A stretch of DNA of 64,000 bases, from contig OY728130.1 of assembly GCA_963277665.1 (NCBI GenBank), forward strand, positions 1,366,344,393-1,366,408,392, written 5' to 3'. A model generated the notes under the pieces. That model had not been told where the DNA came from, did no database searches, and saw only the letters and a program-made list of their open reading frames with translations. This stretch comes from Viscum album. Taxonomy: Eukaryota > Streptophyta > Magnoliopsida > Santalales > Viscaceae. Position 1 is the first letter of the stretch; the number at the start of each line of letters is the position of its first letter. Positions 24,991 to 37,285 of this stretch are shown in pieces. Position numbers and translations under genes: made by a program.

Positions 24991-25329
24991 ATGATATGTA
25001 AATTAATTATAAATACATTGATAAAATTATAATAAAATTAAATAAATAATTAGAAGGAGTTCACCTTTTCATGGTGCTTGTATACATTCAAACACCATGT
25101 ATTCTTCCCATTCATTTCTAATCAAATTAATTTCATCCATTATACTTCTCCTTTTAAAACATATCAATAATAATATATATTCAATATAATACTAGTGCTT
25201 CAAACCCAAAATATATTTATAAGGTTATAACCCATACTAGATCACATACATAGAAAGTAATCGCTTAAATTTGATGTTGGAAAATATTTTGACACCTTGT
25301 ACACTGCCCACTCATCTCTAAACAAATTT
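24991..25329. other. CACTA-1 sequence left of element D, no gene seen
   Basis: AT-rich. Contains a direct repeat of about 200 bp: 'CATTCATTTCTAATCAAATTAA' near 25120 and 'CACTCATCTCTAAACAAATT' near 25308. The second copy continues across the element D insertion site at 36597. No coding signal is visible. Confidence 0.4.
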
Positions 25330-27231
25330 ACTTCTGTAACACCCCAAGAATTCATAGTGTGTTATTTCTTCAAAATAATTCAATAACTTTCACTACACGC
25401 AACACCGAGTTCAATTGCACCATGACTTACCAAAAAGCCATTAAAAAGAGGTTATGAATAGTATTAACTACATTTTAAACTTTATATAATCCTTATAATT
25501 TTAGAATCCATATTATGAGTATCTTAGACATAATGCAAGAACAGATTCATTTTCAGTATTGAACTTTTATCAACTTTTAATAGTGAACCCTTTTTAAATA
25601 AAATATTTTAAACCTTTTGACTAAATAGAGACATCAAAAATTTAAAATGAAACATCCCAAGCTTCCATGGTACGCTTTCTTTGAATAATACAGTATCGTG
25701 TGTTATACGCAACGTAGAGTTTTAACACACACCACAACCAATCAAACTAGCCGTTATGAATAGTAATACCTACTTTTTGAAATTATATATATTTTATATT
25801 TCAAAATGGACTTCATTTTTGGATTCGGAATATCTAATTTAGCCTAAGGTGAAATTTTGGTACTTTTCGAATAACTTTCATATTTTGATGAATAGTGAAA
25901 ATTACTAAATTTTAATTAAAAACAACTTTTTTTAATCAAATAATTAATAGTGATAAATTATGAATTTGAGTGGTTTTAAAGTATATTTAGAATGTATTTT
26001 TACCATTTAATATAATGTTGGTCATTGGACATAATTTTACAACTAAACCGAACATAAACAAGTGTCAATCTTTTGATAGTTATTATCTCTTAAAAACACG
26101 CTTTTTGTTTTGACAGCGGGAATTAATTTTAAATTAATTTCTTCCACTTCTGTGTTTTGAATTTAGAAAAATGGATTCCATATTTGGAATCAGGATTTTC
26201 AAATTTTGAAAATAGGTAACTTTTATTTTTAGACATTTTGACTAATTACTGTGGTAAATATTTTATTTACCATGGTTAAGGGTAAATCCGGTAAATAAGG
26301 GTTAAGAAATAATATTATAATAATACTAAATTACCCTAAAACGTGTCCTAGCCTTATTTATTGATACATGTTCGGACATAGGCATATTCGGGTCGATTTT
26401 GGGACCTCATGGTGCCACTTGTAGGTGATAGGAACACTTTATTTTAATTAAGTTAAAATGAATACAAAAATGACACAAGCATATATATTTTAGAAAAACA
26501 ATTTTTAAATAAGGTTATATATGTTGTCTTTTAGATTATAAATATTTATTAGAAATATAAAAAGATTTCCTACATAATGGTATTTTATCTATAATTTTTA
26601 GACATTAAATAATTTAAGTTATTTATGACACCATGATGATGCAGTAATTACTATAATAGTAAAAAATCAAAATAATTGATATTACAAATACCCAAATAAA
26701 TATAATATGACACTTTTAATGAATTAAACTAATTTTATAGGATAATATGATATATTAGGATTGATTTAATTGACTTTGTTAGAAGTAATCAATCTGTTAT
26801 GAGTTTCACAAAAATCAACTATTGAATAGTGTCAAAATTGACATAAAAGAGTTCTTTAAAAAAATATTATATTATTAATTGATATTAAATTCCTAAAAAT
26901 CTAAGGTTCGTCCAAGAGACTTATATCATGATATTATCATCATTAATGGACCACTTGGGGGTCTCTTGGATTTATATAGTAAGTTTATTAACCATATTAT
27001 ATAAAAATACAAAGAGACATTGTAAAAGTGAAACTAATTAACTTAGAGTTAATACTTAAAGATAAGGTTAATATAAGTATCCAAACCTGTCTAAATTCTA
27101 TTTTTTGAGTTGTTTTCGACCCATCCACACCTTAACATGTAAATAATAAACTTTGTAGCCATTAGAAACCGAATATGAATTTATTATAAATTAATATTTC
27201 TATCTTTTCCAAAGGTGCCCCTCACCCCTCT

Positions 27232-27238
27232 TATAAAA
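27232..27238 (+). promoter_or_regulatory. TATA box of the element D 5' LTR
   Basis: TATAAAA within CCCCTCTTATAAAAGGGC, followed by CTCCTTCTCATTTCTTCACACC, a plausible start region about 27262-27275. It is conserved in the other long LTRs, which places the start about 1.9 kb into the LTR and leaves a transcribed R-U5 of about 2.4 kb. Confidence 0.8.
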
Positions 27239-27575
27239 GGGCACTCCTCCTTCTCATTTCTTCACACCTTCAAAGCCTTTTGGTTCGGCCAAACTCTACC
27301 CAAATACTCTCCCAACTTCCCTCACTACAACCTAGAGGCATTAGTTTGATCAGAAAGCCAACCTAAGGAGCCCTTTTGATCAAATAAAAAGGAAGAAACC
27401 GAAGAAGAGGTAATGATTTCACCACCCTTTTCCAAGTTCCTTTCTTCTTCCACTTCTTCTTCCTTTGTTGTTACCATTCTAAAATAATAAATCCAGTATC
27501 ATATATATACTGTGATGTTATTATAAATATGGTACAACCATATTCAGTATTCTATCCACCCTTTGAATAACATGT

Positions 27576-27620
27576 CACCATACGTGCGTATGTACGGCTT
27601 ACCGTCTCCACGTCGTGGTG
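27576..27620 (+). other. Stem-loop block 1, element D 5' LTR
   Basis: Outer arms CACCA and TGGTG, middle arms ACGTG and CACGT, inner arms ACGG and CCGT around CTTA. The outer arm sequence differs from block 2 yet still pairs. Confidence 0.65.
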
Positions 27621-27767
27621 TAATTGTTATTCAATATATTATTATTTGGATGGGTATAATAATGATGTGTAACTCATGTAAATAATAAATATAAAATGTT
27701 AATGATTCTGTATATATGATATACCATCCATTTATATATTATTTTAATATCAAAAGAATGATATTGT

Positions 27768-27807
27768 CGCTCGTGCGTACGTACGGACTACCGTCTCCAC
27801 GAACGCG
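27768..27807 (+). other. Stem-loop block 2, element D 5' LTR
   Basis: Outer arms CGCTCGTG and CACGAACG (seven of eight pair), a loop containing CGTACGTACGG, and an inner ACGG/CCGT stem around ACTA. It begins 192 bp after block 1. The same block is at 34681-34720 in the 3' LTR. Confidence 0.65.
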
Positions 27808-28964
27808 ATGAGATTCATTCTCCATCGTATCCATTCAAGTATAATTATCATTTGATGATTTAAAAATAATGTTTAAGGACTTGATATCATTATGTATATG
27901 AATAATATACAACCTATCCATGAAAAACATGTCTTATGTGACAAAACATATAAAAGAAAACGAGTAAGTTAACACCCGAAACAATGATAATACTAAGATA
28001 TTATTAACAAATCAATGTTAAAAGATCATATATGATATCATATTAATGTATATGATTCTTGTATAATTTAATAACAATTATTTAACCATTATACAGGAGG
28101 TTAACCTACCCCAACCAGGGAAAAGTACAAGGTAAGGGGTTTTCATCTCACTCCTTATTTCCGTGAGATTCATGCAATATTGCCACCATCACCTTTTGTG
28201 TGGTGTATGTACTGCCCATAATTATATTCTTTGTGTAATACACTCTAATTTATGTGTATTTACATATTCATTGTATGATACCTCTTTCATGGGTTGTATG
28301 TTTCATAAGTTACCAAATTGGTAAGGGTTATTTCACAATCTCTTCATTATCCGAGGTTGTTTATATGTAATAATCTACTGGGATCTCTTTACCATCCACA
28401 TCCATGTTTTCTTAAAAATGTATTTCAAACCATTTTTATTATTTACAAGAATATGGGTTAAATTCATTTATACCCTTTTTTGACTTTTTATAAGAGGAAT
28501 CTTTCCGTCGTTTTCAAAACAAGGTCCTTTTTAACCTTTTCGACAGAATTAAGGTAAGAATGTTTTTTTAACTTATACGGTGGGTGCGGTTATTTTCCGC
28601 CATTATAAAATATTCAAAGCTTTACTTAAAAGATTATAAGAATATTTTCAAAGAAAATGTTTTATTTTAAATGGCTCTTAAATGATTTCAAAAATAGAAA
28701 GATATATTTCTCTAAAAAGTGTTTTGATTTCATCTATGTCAACATCCTTTGATGGATTTTACGATTATTTGAAGTTCATTTAATATGATATAAAACTTCC
28801 ATATGGTAATGAAGTTTTGTGATATGTTTGACTTTGGATGTGCCATTTATATAGCATTCATGGTTTATGAGTAAAGTATTGACATTTCGTATGTTAGTTC
28901 CAATAAGAATGTTTATGTTATATTTCAACATTTACTTCATATGAATGTGTTGGACAAGTATGTT

Positions 28965-29146
28965 CCAGGTTGGGGACTGGTTAATGTAAGCCCTCCAGGT
29001 TGGGGACTAGTAAAAGTAAGCCCTCCAGGTTAGGTACTGGTAAAAGTAAGCCCTCCGGTTTGGTCTCCGGTTATTAGAGGCACTCCGGGTTGGTGCCCGG
29101 TTATTAGAGGCACTCCGGGTTGGGTTCCGGTTACAGTTAGCCCCTA
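28965..29146 (+). repeat. Six-unit short tandem array in the element D 5' LTR
   Basis: Units of about 30 bp: CCAGGTTGGGGACTGGT + TAATGTAAGCCCT, then three further CCAGGTT/CCGGTTT units and two CCGGGTTGG units ending TTATTAGAGGCACT. The array is G-rich and repeated at 35878-36059. Its place in the LTR parallels the short array of element A. Confidence 0.8.
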
Positions 29147-29680
29147 GGTCTTGGGACGAGGCCTAGACAAAGAAATTAAAGTTTAGTATTATGTATTCCA
29201 ACATTATGAAAGTGGTTATTGATATTGCATGTGATTATTCGATTAGTAGAATATCCATGTGAACAAGTAAATGACATTATTTCATTTTACTTTTGCCATT
29301 CTATGTTGAAGTTCAAGTTTAAAAGGATTTTGCATTGCCTTAAATGTTTATGATTATATTGAATGTTCCGCTATATTGTTATCCTTACTGGGCATTTGAG
29401 CTCACCCCTTTTCTATGTTTTATTTTTCCCAGGATGTGAAGAAGTAAGTTATGAATGACCTGCAGGGATATTATGAGGGGATAATAGTGTGGACTATGGA
29501 GAAATTATGTTGTTGTAGTAGTTTTTCATTTTATGATGTAATGTAAAACTTATGAATATATCTAGTGTTTCCAAGGCTACTAAACCAATCGGTCTTTCGA
29601 GATTTGATCCTTCTTGTGATCATGCCAATGTTATGTAATAACGAACCGACTCTGGGTAACTAGGGTCGGGGCGTTACAGT

Positions 29681-29691
29681 TGGTATCAGAG
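29681..29691 (+). other. Primer binding site of element D
   Basis: TGGTATCAGAG lies two bases after the LTR end TTACA and is complementary to initiator tRNA-Met. Confidence 0.92.
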
Positions 29692-30179
29692 GAAGTTTAG
29701 TACAAACCTTGGAAGCTAGATTTAGATAAACTCTGATTAGAGCACGTATTCCTAAGATGAACTTTGAGGATTAGTATAGAAGAACTTCCTAAAATTTTGG
29801 CATTGTAGAGATTTTGTGAGATTTCCGAGCAATACATCCCTGTCTGGATACGAGCAGGTAGAGGCGGCTCTGGCACAGATGTACCTAGGGGTAAAACCCA
29901 AAAACACCGCTTTGAGCTAGACTCGAACGGGAACTGGTGCACGACAACGGGCCTTACTACACTCTTGGTTACAACACTCCTAGGGGATATGCTTAGGATA
30001 ACTCTCATTTTCTTTACAAATCATTATGAAGGGTTTATGAGTATATACTTCCTCAAAGGAGACATTTTTATGATTATGGATTATATCCATAAACTATTTA
30101 ATTTATGTTATGTGTTTTACATGTTTGGAATTAGGTATTGTTATTCATAAACTAATCTAATGTATGCCATTGTTTAGAA
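29692..30179 (+). other. Element D leader and gag-region remnant
   Basis: Broken frames with words such as 'MNFED.YRRTS' near 29758 and 'ERELVHDNGPYY' near 29925. Element B has the matching stretch at 52250-52490. No usable frame is seen; the gag N-terminal region appears to have decayed here. A 103-codon - strand frame at 29697-30008 is a shadow. Confidence 0.55.
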
Positions 30180-30698
30180 ATGGCGCCCAGTAGAAGGAAT
30201 GAGGACTCTAGAAATGCACATGATACAAAGATAAAGAAGGATCATATATTTTATGTTCTTAAGCAAGAATTTACAAGAGAAATAGTCTCGCATGTATTAT
30301 CATCATATGAAGAAATAATATCTTGTGTTGATAAGATAAGTAAAGAGTTTACTGAGTCCTATGGCTTTGAAGGGAAGCAAGAGAAGAAAAGGATGGAAGA
30401 GAGAAAGATGGATAAAGGGAAGAGGGAAAAGAAGAATTTTCCCATATGTGATAACTATGGAAAGAAACACCCTGGAACTTGCCTGAAAGGAATGGGAGTT
30501 TGTTATAAGTGTGGAGGAAAAGGGCACAAAGTACGTGACTTCAAGGGTAAGAAAATGGTTTCAAATGTACAATCCTTTATTTGCAAGGAGTTTGGACACT
30601 ACGCGAACCTATGTCCCAGTCATCAGACTATGCCTCAAATGATGCTATTGGATAATAATCAAGTTATGATACTACCACAAATGAAGAGGAATGATTAG
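30180..30698 (+). CDS. Element D gag C-terminal protein with zinc knuckles
   Basis: 172 codons starting MAPSRRNEDSR at an ATG with GAAATGGCG context, ending in TAG. Residues 1-65 are a remnant of the gag capsid C-terminal region, 66-85 are a Lys/Glu/Arg-rich stretch, and 86-155 carry three zinc-knuckle-like units: CDNYGKKHPGTC (second Cys is Tyr), CYKCGGKGHKVRDF (last Cys is Phe) and FICKEFGHYANLC. Three such units in this order are typical of Tekay/Del-type gag. An intact Gag packages RNA into particles. This frame is open but lacks most of the capsid domain and several metal ligands, so a working product is doubtful. It is the only sizeable coding frame in the element. Confidence 0.75.
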   Translation: MAPSRRNEDSRNAHDTKIKKDHIFYVLKQEFTREIVSHVLSSYEEIISCVDKISKEFTESYGFEGKQEKKRMEERKMDKGKREKKNFPICDNYGKKHPGTCLKGMGVCYKCGGKGHKVRDFKGKKMVSNVQSFICKEFGHYANLCPSHQTMPQMMLLDNNQVMILPQMKRND

Positions 30699-32236
30699 AG
30701 TTCTTATGTTGATTATGCCAATTGAGTGTTGTATCAACAATGTACTTGTTATAATAATTATGGAGTATATAAGGATTGTACTGCAGTACTATTTCATTAA
30801 GGACTTGAGATTGTGTGGAACAAAGAAAAGTGACTCAATAGCAGGATAAATTTTTGGAAAATATATGGTTTAGAGAATGATAAACCATAATATAGTTCTG
30901 ATACCGAGGTAGTGATTTTGGAATAATACATGATTGTTTTGGATAAATTATATTGGATATTCTTGATTACCTTGGAACTGATTAATGATTTGTATATTCC
31001 ATCATTGTTGGGGTTTAAAACATTTTTGGATTGATGAAGTATATCCAGCATTCTATATGGAATAAGGGAGCATGAATAAGGAATATGGTAATTCAGGATG
31101 TTTCAGTGTATTAAAAGAATACATGATGAAGGTATTCATATGCTAATACGGGGTAAAAAGGATCTACATTATGTTTACCTTCCTTATAAATGTTGGACTG
31201 TGAGTTTGGATAGAAGTATTTTGGATAGTTCTAGTTTGGATTATTTGGGATTTCCATAAAAGGACAACCCGGAAGTCGGGCGGCAACCCGTCGCGTCCGG
31301 CAAGGCTGCGAGACTTGAACCCGCAACCGAAGGGCGACAAGGGTGTATCACCTACCACTGGCCCACGAGATGTCCTGGATTAAATAATGTAGTTTTTTTA
31401 AAAGATCTGGTAGATGAATTATAAATTTATTTATTTTGGAACCCTGTACGAATAGTATAAATAGATTTTTTTTTACGTTCTATTATCTTTTAGAGTGAAA
31501 GATGAGTTTGTGGTAGAAATTTATTAATGGATAAAACATTAATTATAAAGTAAGTATATCTCCTTATGATCTTATCCAATCTCATAAATAAATTCCCCAA
31601 CATTAATAAAAGGAACTTAGAACAAAAATGTTGTCCTAGATGGTACCTTAAATCATCACTAATTTATGGCTTTGGGATTGTTGGCCTTTTCATAGCCTTG
31701 TTCTCTACCACTCTCCATCAGATAATTGATGGTTAGATTTTTCTTCCATATCCATATTTTCCTACATGGAACCCTAGTATGTGTTATTTTCGGTAATCTT
31801 CATACTTTCCACTCTTTATTTTAAATAGAGGCCTCATTAATTCATTTTTCAATGTGGGATTTCAACTAAGATATTTTGAAACGTCAAAAATGTGTTATCC
31901 TAATACCCTATGTTTTGTTGAACAGATGGTATTTCAAATCATCATAGATTGATGAATTTAAGGACCTCAATTTTACACTTGTTTGTGATTGATGACCTCA
32001 ATCACTACCTATAAATATTTACGTTTTTTACTCTAATTATATGTCTCTAATTTCCACCAATGTTCTCCTAATCGAGATCATAATTTGGTGGTGACCCTTT
32101 GATTTCTCTTTTCCTCATATTAAGACTAAATTTTAGTAACCCAATTTCCGATGTGGGTTTTCCCACAAATATATTTTCTATTTTCAACCTTTTATTTTCG
32201 AAGAACAATTTCAAATTGCGAGGACGCAATTTATTG
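30699..32236 (+). other. Element D internal non-coding region
   Basis: No gene other than the SINE at 31244-31375. After the SINE, stretches such as AACATTAATAAAAGGAACTT near 31600 match element B near 56915 (AACATTATTAAAAGGAACTT), which shows common ancestry of the two internal regions. An 84-codon - strand frame at 30797-31051 has no recognisable features. Confidence 0.6.
31244..31375 (-). mobile_element. tRNA-derived SINE inside element D
   Basis: 132 bp, GC-rich against its surroundings. On the - strand the A-box-like TGGGCCAGTGGTAGG (31351-31365) is followed by the B-box-like GGTTCAAGTCT (31311-31321). These are the two parts of an internal RNA polymerase III promoter in a tRNA-like head. 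TGGATTA flanks it at 31237-31243 and 31376-31382. A diverged copy lies at 56421-56541 in element B. The family is not named here. Confidence 0.78.
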
Positions 32237-32249
32237 AAGGAGGGGAGAA
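32237..32249 (+). other. Polypurine tract of element D
   Basis: GAAGGAGGGGAGAA directly precedes the 3' LTR start TGTAACACCCC. Confidence 0.88.
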
Positions 32250-35200
32250 TGTAACACCCCAAGAATTCATAGTGTGTTATTTCTTCAAAATAATTCAATA
32301 ACTTGCACTACACGCAAAACCGAGTTCAATTGCACTATGACTTACCAAAAAGCCATTCAAAATAGGTTCTGAATAGTATTAACTAAATTTTAAACTTTAT
32401 ATAATCCTTATAATTTTAGAATCCATATTATGAGTATCTTAGACATAATGAAAGAACAAATTCATTTTCAGTATTGCACTTTTATCAACTTTTAATAGTG
32501 AACCCTTTCTAAATACAATATTTTAAACTTTTTGACTAAATAGAGACATCAAAAATTTAAAATGAAACATCCCAAGCTTCCACGGTACGCTTTCTTTGAA
32601 TAATACAGTAGCGTGTGTTGTACGCAACGTTGAGTTTTAACACACACCACAACAAATCAAACTAGCCGTTATGAATAGTAATACCTACTTTTTGAAATTA
32701 TATAAATTTTTTATTTCAAAATGGACTTCATTTTTGGATTCGGAATATCGAATTTAGCCTAAGGTGAAATTTCGGTACTTTTCGAATAACTTTCATATTT
32801 TGATGAATAGTGAAAATTACTAAATTTTTATTAAAAAAAACTTTTTTTAATCAAATAATTAATAGTGATAAATTATTAATTTGAGTGGTTTTAAAGTATA
32901 TTTAGAATTTATTTTTACCATTTAATATAATGTTGGTCATTGGACATAATTTTACAACTAAACCGAACATAAACAAGTGTCAATCTTTTGATAGTTATTA
33001 TCTCTTAAAAACACGCTTTTTGTTTTGACAGCGGGAATTAATTTTAAATTAATTTCTGCCACTTCTGTGTTTTGAATTTAGAAAAATGGATTCCATATTT
33101 GGAATCAGGATTTTCAAATTGTGTAAATAGGTAACTTTTATTTTTAGACATTTTGAATAATTACTGTGGTAAATATTTTATTTACCATGGTTAAGGGTAA
33201 ATCCGGTAAATAAGGGTTAAAAAATAATATTATAATAATACTAAATTACCCTAAAACATGTCCTAGACTTATTGGTTGATACATGTTCGGACATAGTCAT
33301 ATTTGGGTCGGTTTTGGGACCCCATGGTGCCACTTGTAAGTGATAGGGACACTTTATTTTAATTAAGTTAAAATGAATACAAAAATGACACAAGCATATA
33401 TCTTTTAGAAAAACAATTTTTACATAAGGTTATATATGTTGGATTTTAGATTATAAATATTCATTATAAATCTAAAAATCTTTCCTACATAATGATATTT
33501 TATTTATAATTTTTAGACATTAAATAATTTATGTTATTTATGACACAATGATGATGCAGTAATTACTATAATAGTGAAATATCAAAATAATTGATATTAT
33601 AAATACCCAAATAAATATAATATGAAACTTTTAATGAATTAAACTAATTTTATAGGATAATATGATATATTAGGATTGATTTAATTGACTTTTTTCAAAG
33701 TAATAAATCTGTTATGAGTTTCACAAAAATCAACTATTGAATAGTGTCAAAATTGACATAAAAGAGTTCTTAAAAAATTATTATATTATTAATTGATATT
33801 AAATTCCAAAAAATCTAAGGTTCGGCCAAGAGACTTATATCATGATAGGATCATCATTAATGGACCACTTGGGGTCTCTTGGATGTATATAGTAAGCTTA
33901 TTAACCATATTATATAAAAATACAAAGAGACATTGTAAAAGTGAAACTAATTAACTTAGAGTTAATACTTAAATATAAGGTTAATATAAGTAGCAAAACC
34001 TGTATAAATTCTATTGGTTGAGTTGTTTTCGACCCATACCCACCTTAAAATTTAAATAATCAACTTTGGAGCCATTAGAAACCGAATATGAATTTATTAT
34101 AAATTAATATTTCTAGCTTTTCCAAAGGTGCCCCTCACCCCTCTTATAAAAGGGCACTCCTCCTTCTCATTTCTTCACACCTTCAAAGCCTTTTGGTTCG
34201 GCCAAACTCTGCCCAAATACTCTCCCAACTTCCCTCACTACAACCTAGAGGAATTAGTTTGATCAGAAAGCCAACCTAAGGAGCCCTTTTGATCAAATCA
34301 AAAGGAAGAAACCGAAGAAGAGGTAATGATTTCACCACCCTTTTCCAAGTTCCTTTCTTCTTCCAATTCTTTTTCCTTTGTTGTTACCATTCTAAAATAA
34401 TAACTCCAGTATCATATATATACTGTGATGTTATTATAAATATGGTACAACCATATTCAGTATTCTATCCACCCTTTGAATAACATGTCACCATACGTGC
34501 GTACGTACGGCTTACCGTCTCCACGTCGTGGTGTAATTGTTATTCAATATATTATTATTTGGATGGGTATAATAATGATGTGTAACTCATGTAAATAATA
34601 AATATAACATGTTAATGATTCTTTATATATGATATACCATTCATTTATATATTATTTTAATATCAAAAGAATGATATTGTCGCCCGTGCGTACGTACGGA
34701 CTACCGTCTCCACGAACGCGATGAGATTCATTCTCCATCGTATCCATTCAAGTATAATTATCATTTGATGATTTAAAAATAATGTTTAAGGACTTGATAT
34801 CATTCTGTATATGAATAATATACAACCTATCCATGAAAAACATGTCTTGTGTAACAAAACATATAAAAGAAAATGAGTAAGTTAACACCCGAAACAACGA
34901 TAATACTAAGATATTATTAACAAATCAATGTTAAAAGATCATATATGATATCATATTAATGTATATGATTCTTGTATAATTTAATAACAATTATTTCACC
35001 ATTATAAAGGAGGTTAACCTACCCCAACCATGGAAAAGTACAAGGTAAGGGGTTTTCATCTCACTCCTTATTTCCGTGAGATTCATGCCATATTGCCACC
35101 ATCACCTTTTGTGTGGTGTATGTACTGCCCATAATTATATTCTTTGTGTAATACACTCTAATTTATGTGTATTTACATATTCATTGTATGATACCTCTTT

Positions 35201-36591
35201 CATGGGTTGTATGTTTCATAATTTACCAAATTGGTAAGGGTTATTTCATAATCTCTTCATTATCCGAGGTTGTTTATATGTAATAATCTACTGGGATCTC
35301 TTTACCATCCACATCCATGTTTTCTTAAAAATGTATTTCAAAACATTTTTATTATTTACAAGAATATGGGTTAAATTCATTTATACCCTTGTTTGACTTT
35401 TTATAATAGGAATCTTTCCGTCGTTTTCAAAACATGGTCCTTTTTAACCTTTTCGACAGAATTAAGGTAAGAATGTTTTTTTAACTTATACGGCGGGTGC
35501 GGTTATTTTCCGCCGTTATAAAATCTTCAAATATTTCCTTACAAGATTATCAGAATATTTTCAAAGAAAATGTTTTATTTTATATGTCTCTTAAATTATT
35601 TCAAAAATAGAAAGAGATATTTCTCTAAAAAGTGTTTTGATTTCATCTATGTCAACATCCTTTAATGGAGTTTACGATTATTTGAAGTTGATTTATTATG
35701 ATATAAAACTTCCATATTGTAATGAAGTTTTGTGATATGTTTGACTGTGGATGTGCCATTTATATAGCATTCATGGTTTATGAGTAAAGTATTGACATTT
35801 CGTATGCTAGTTCCAATAAAAATGTTTATGTTATATTTCAACCTTTACTTCATATGAATGTGTTGGACAAGTATGTTCCAGGTTGGGGACTGGTTAAAGT
35901 AAGCCCTCCAGGTTGGGGACTGGTAAAAGTAAGACCTCCTGGTTAGGGACTGGTAAAAGTAAGCCCTCCGGTTTGGTCTCTGGTTATTAGAGGCACTCCG
36001 GGTTGGTGTCCGGTTATTAGAGGCACTCCGGGTTGGGTTCCAGTTACAGTTAGCTCCTAGGTCTTGGGACGAGGCCTAGACAAGGAAATTAATGTTTAGT
36101 ATTATGCATTCCAACATTATGAAAGTGGTTATTGATATTGCATGTGATTATTTGATTAGTAGAATATCCATGTGAAAATGTAAATGACATTATTTCATTT
36201 TACTTTTGCCATTCTATGTTGAAGATCAAGTTTAAAAGGATTTTGTATTGCCTTAAATGTTTATGCTTATATTGAATGTTCCGTTATATTGTTATCCTTA
36301 CTGGGCATTTGAGATCACCCCTTTTCAATGTTTTATTTTTCCCAGGATGTGAAGAAGTAAGTTATGAATGACCTTTAGGGATATTATGAGGGGATAATAG
36401 TGTGGACTATGAAGACATTATGTTGTTGTAGTAGTTTTTCATTTTATGATGTAATGTAAAACTTATGAATATATCTAGTGTTTCCAAGGCTTCTAAACCA
36501 ATCGGTATTTCGAGATTTGATCCTTCTTGTGATCATGCCAATGTTATGTAATAATGCACCGACTCTGGGTAACTAGGGTCGGGGCGTTACA
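32250..36591 (+). repeat. Element D 3' LTR
   Basis: Collinear copy of 25335-29678 with TATAAAA at 34145-34151, stem-loop blocks at 34489-34533 and 34681-34720, and the short tandem array at 35878-36059. It ends GGTCGGGGCGTTACA, then the TSD ACTTC. A 64-codon frame at 34289-34483 falls in the putative leader and is not conserved as coding. Confidence 0.95.
34145..34151 (+). promoter_or_regulatory. TATA box of the element D 3' LTR
   Basis: TATAAAA in CCCCTCTTATAAAAGGGC, identical to the 5' LTR context. In this position it could drive transcription outward into CACTA-1. Confidence 0.75.
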
Positions 36592-36596
36592 ACTTC

Positions 36597-37285
36597 TTCT
36601 TTTGAGTAGGATGTTTGTTGAAAATATTCGTAGTCCTGAGAAAATATAGAAAAAAATTATTAATAAACATTTTTAATGAAATTTTAATTACCTTTGGAAA
36701 TTATCTATTTAGGGATGTTGGTATTTTCATGGTTTATGATCTCTATCATAAATTTGTAACCATAATATTCGCAATAATTTCCATTATCTTGCTTCATACA
36801 CTGTAGAAACATTGACCAAAATAAGAATTTTTTTTGAATTTTTTTTGATATTTAAATATTTCTATATATGCATTAATATTTTTTCATTTTAAGTAATCCA
36901 CAAACTTTTATATTCAGTCACTGAATTCATTCCATGATTTAGCCTATATTTAACAACCACCTTATCATAAAAAATATCTTTTTAATACACAGAATGAAAC
37001 ATATAATTCAATGTTTATCAATAAAATTTTGATTGTATTTTATTATAAATTCACAATTCATATCATGTGTTTTTGTTTTGTTGGATATCAATTCATTGGA
37101 TCCAAAAAATAAAGATTTTAGGTATCCATTTTGAGTGTGATTAGTATACACTACTTCTTAGAAATACAAAAACAAATAAGTAATTAAAAAATTTAAAATA
37201 TATTTTATGTGATTATATTATAGATTTTTATGTCTACATTTTAGGAATAAAAAATAGTCTATCCTAAATTATTTTTTTCTCAAAC
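36597..37285. other. CACTA-1 sequence right of element D, no clear gene
   Basis: AT-rich. Continues the 25100-25334 repeat unit with TTCTTTTGAGTAGG. A 63-codon frame at 36615-36806 has no recognisable motif. Confidence 0.4.

Larger units (their letters stand above)
25335..29678 (+). repeat. Element D 5' LTR
   Basis: Holds, in order, a U3 of about 1.9 kb, a TATA box (27232), a pyrimidine-rich start region, 'CCGAAGAAGAGGTAATG' (a possible splice donor at 27410), two stem-loop blocks (27576-27620 and 27768-27807), a six-unit short tandem array (28965-29146), 'TTTTTCCCAGGATGTGAAG' (a possible splice acceptor at 29431) and the end GGGGCGTTACA. It contains a second, decayed copy-like start near 25650-25740 ('AAACATCCCAAGCTTCC', 'ACGCAACGTAGAG'). 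No protein gene is seen. Confidence 0.95.
25335..36591 (+). mobile_element. Element D: complete long-LTR retrotransposon with gag only (LARD / TR-GAG type)
   Basis: LTRs of 4344 bp (25335-29678) and 4342 bp (32250-36591) begin TGTAACACCCCAAGAATTCA and end GGTCGGGGCGTTACA. A perfect 5-bp duplication ACTTC flanks it (25330-25334 and 36592-36596). The internal region is only 2571 bp, with an initiator-tRNA primer site, a gag zinc-knuckle frame, a SINE and a polypurine tract, but no protease, RT or integrase. It must depend on proteins from a relative; element C is a candidate because it has the same LTR family plus pol. LTR copies differ at about 3 bases in the first 95, so it is the youngest insertion here. 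Confidence 0.96.
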
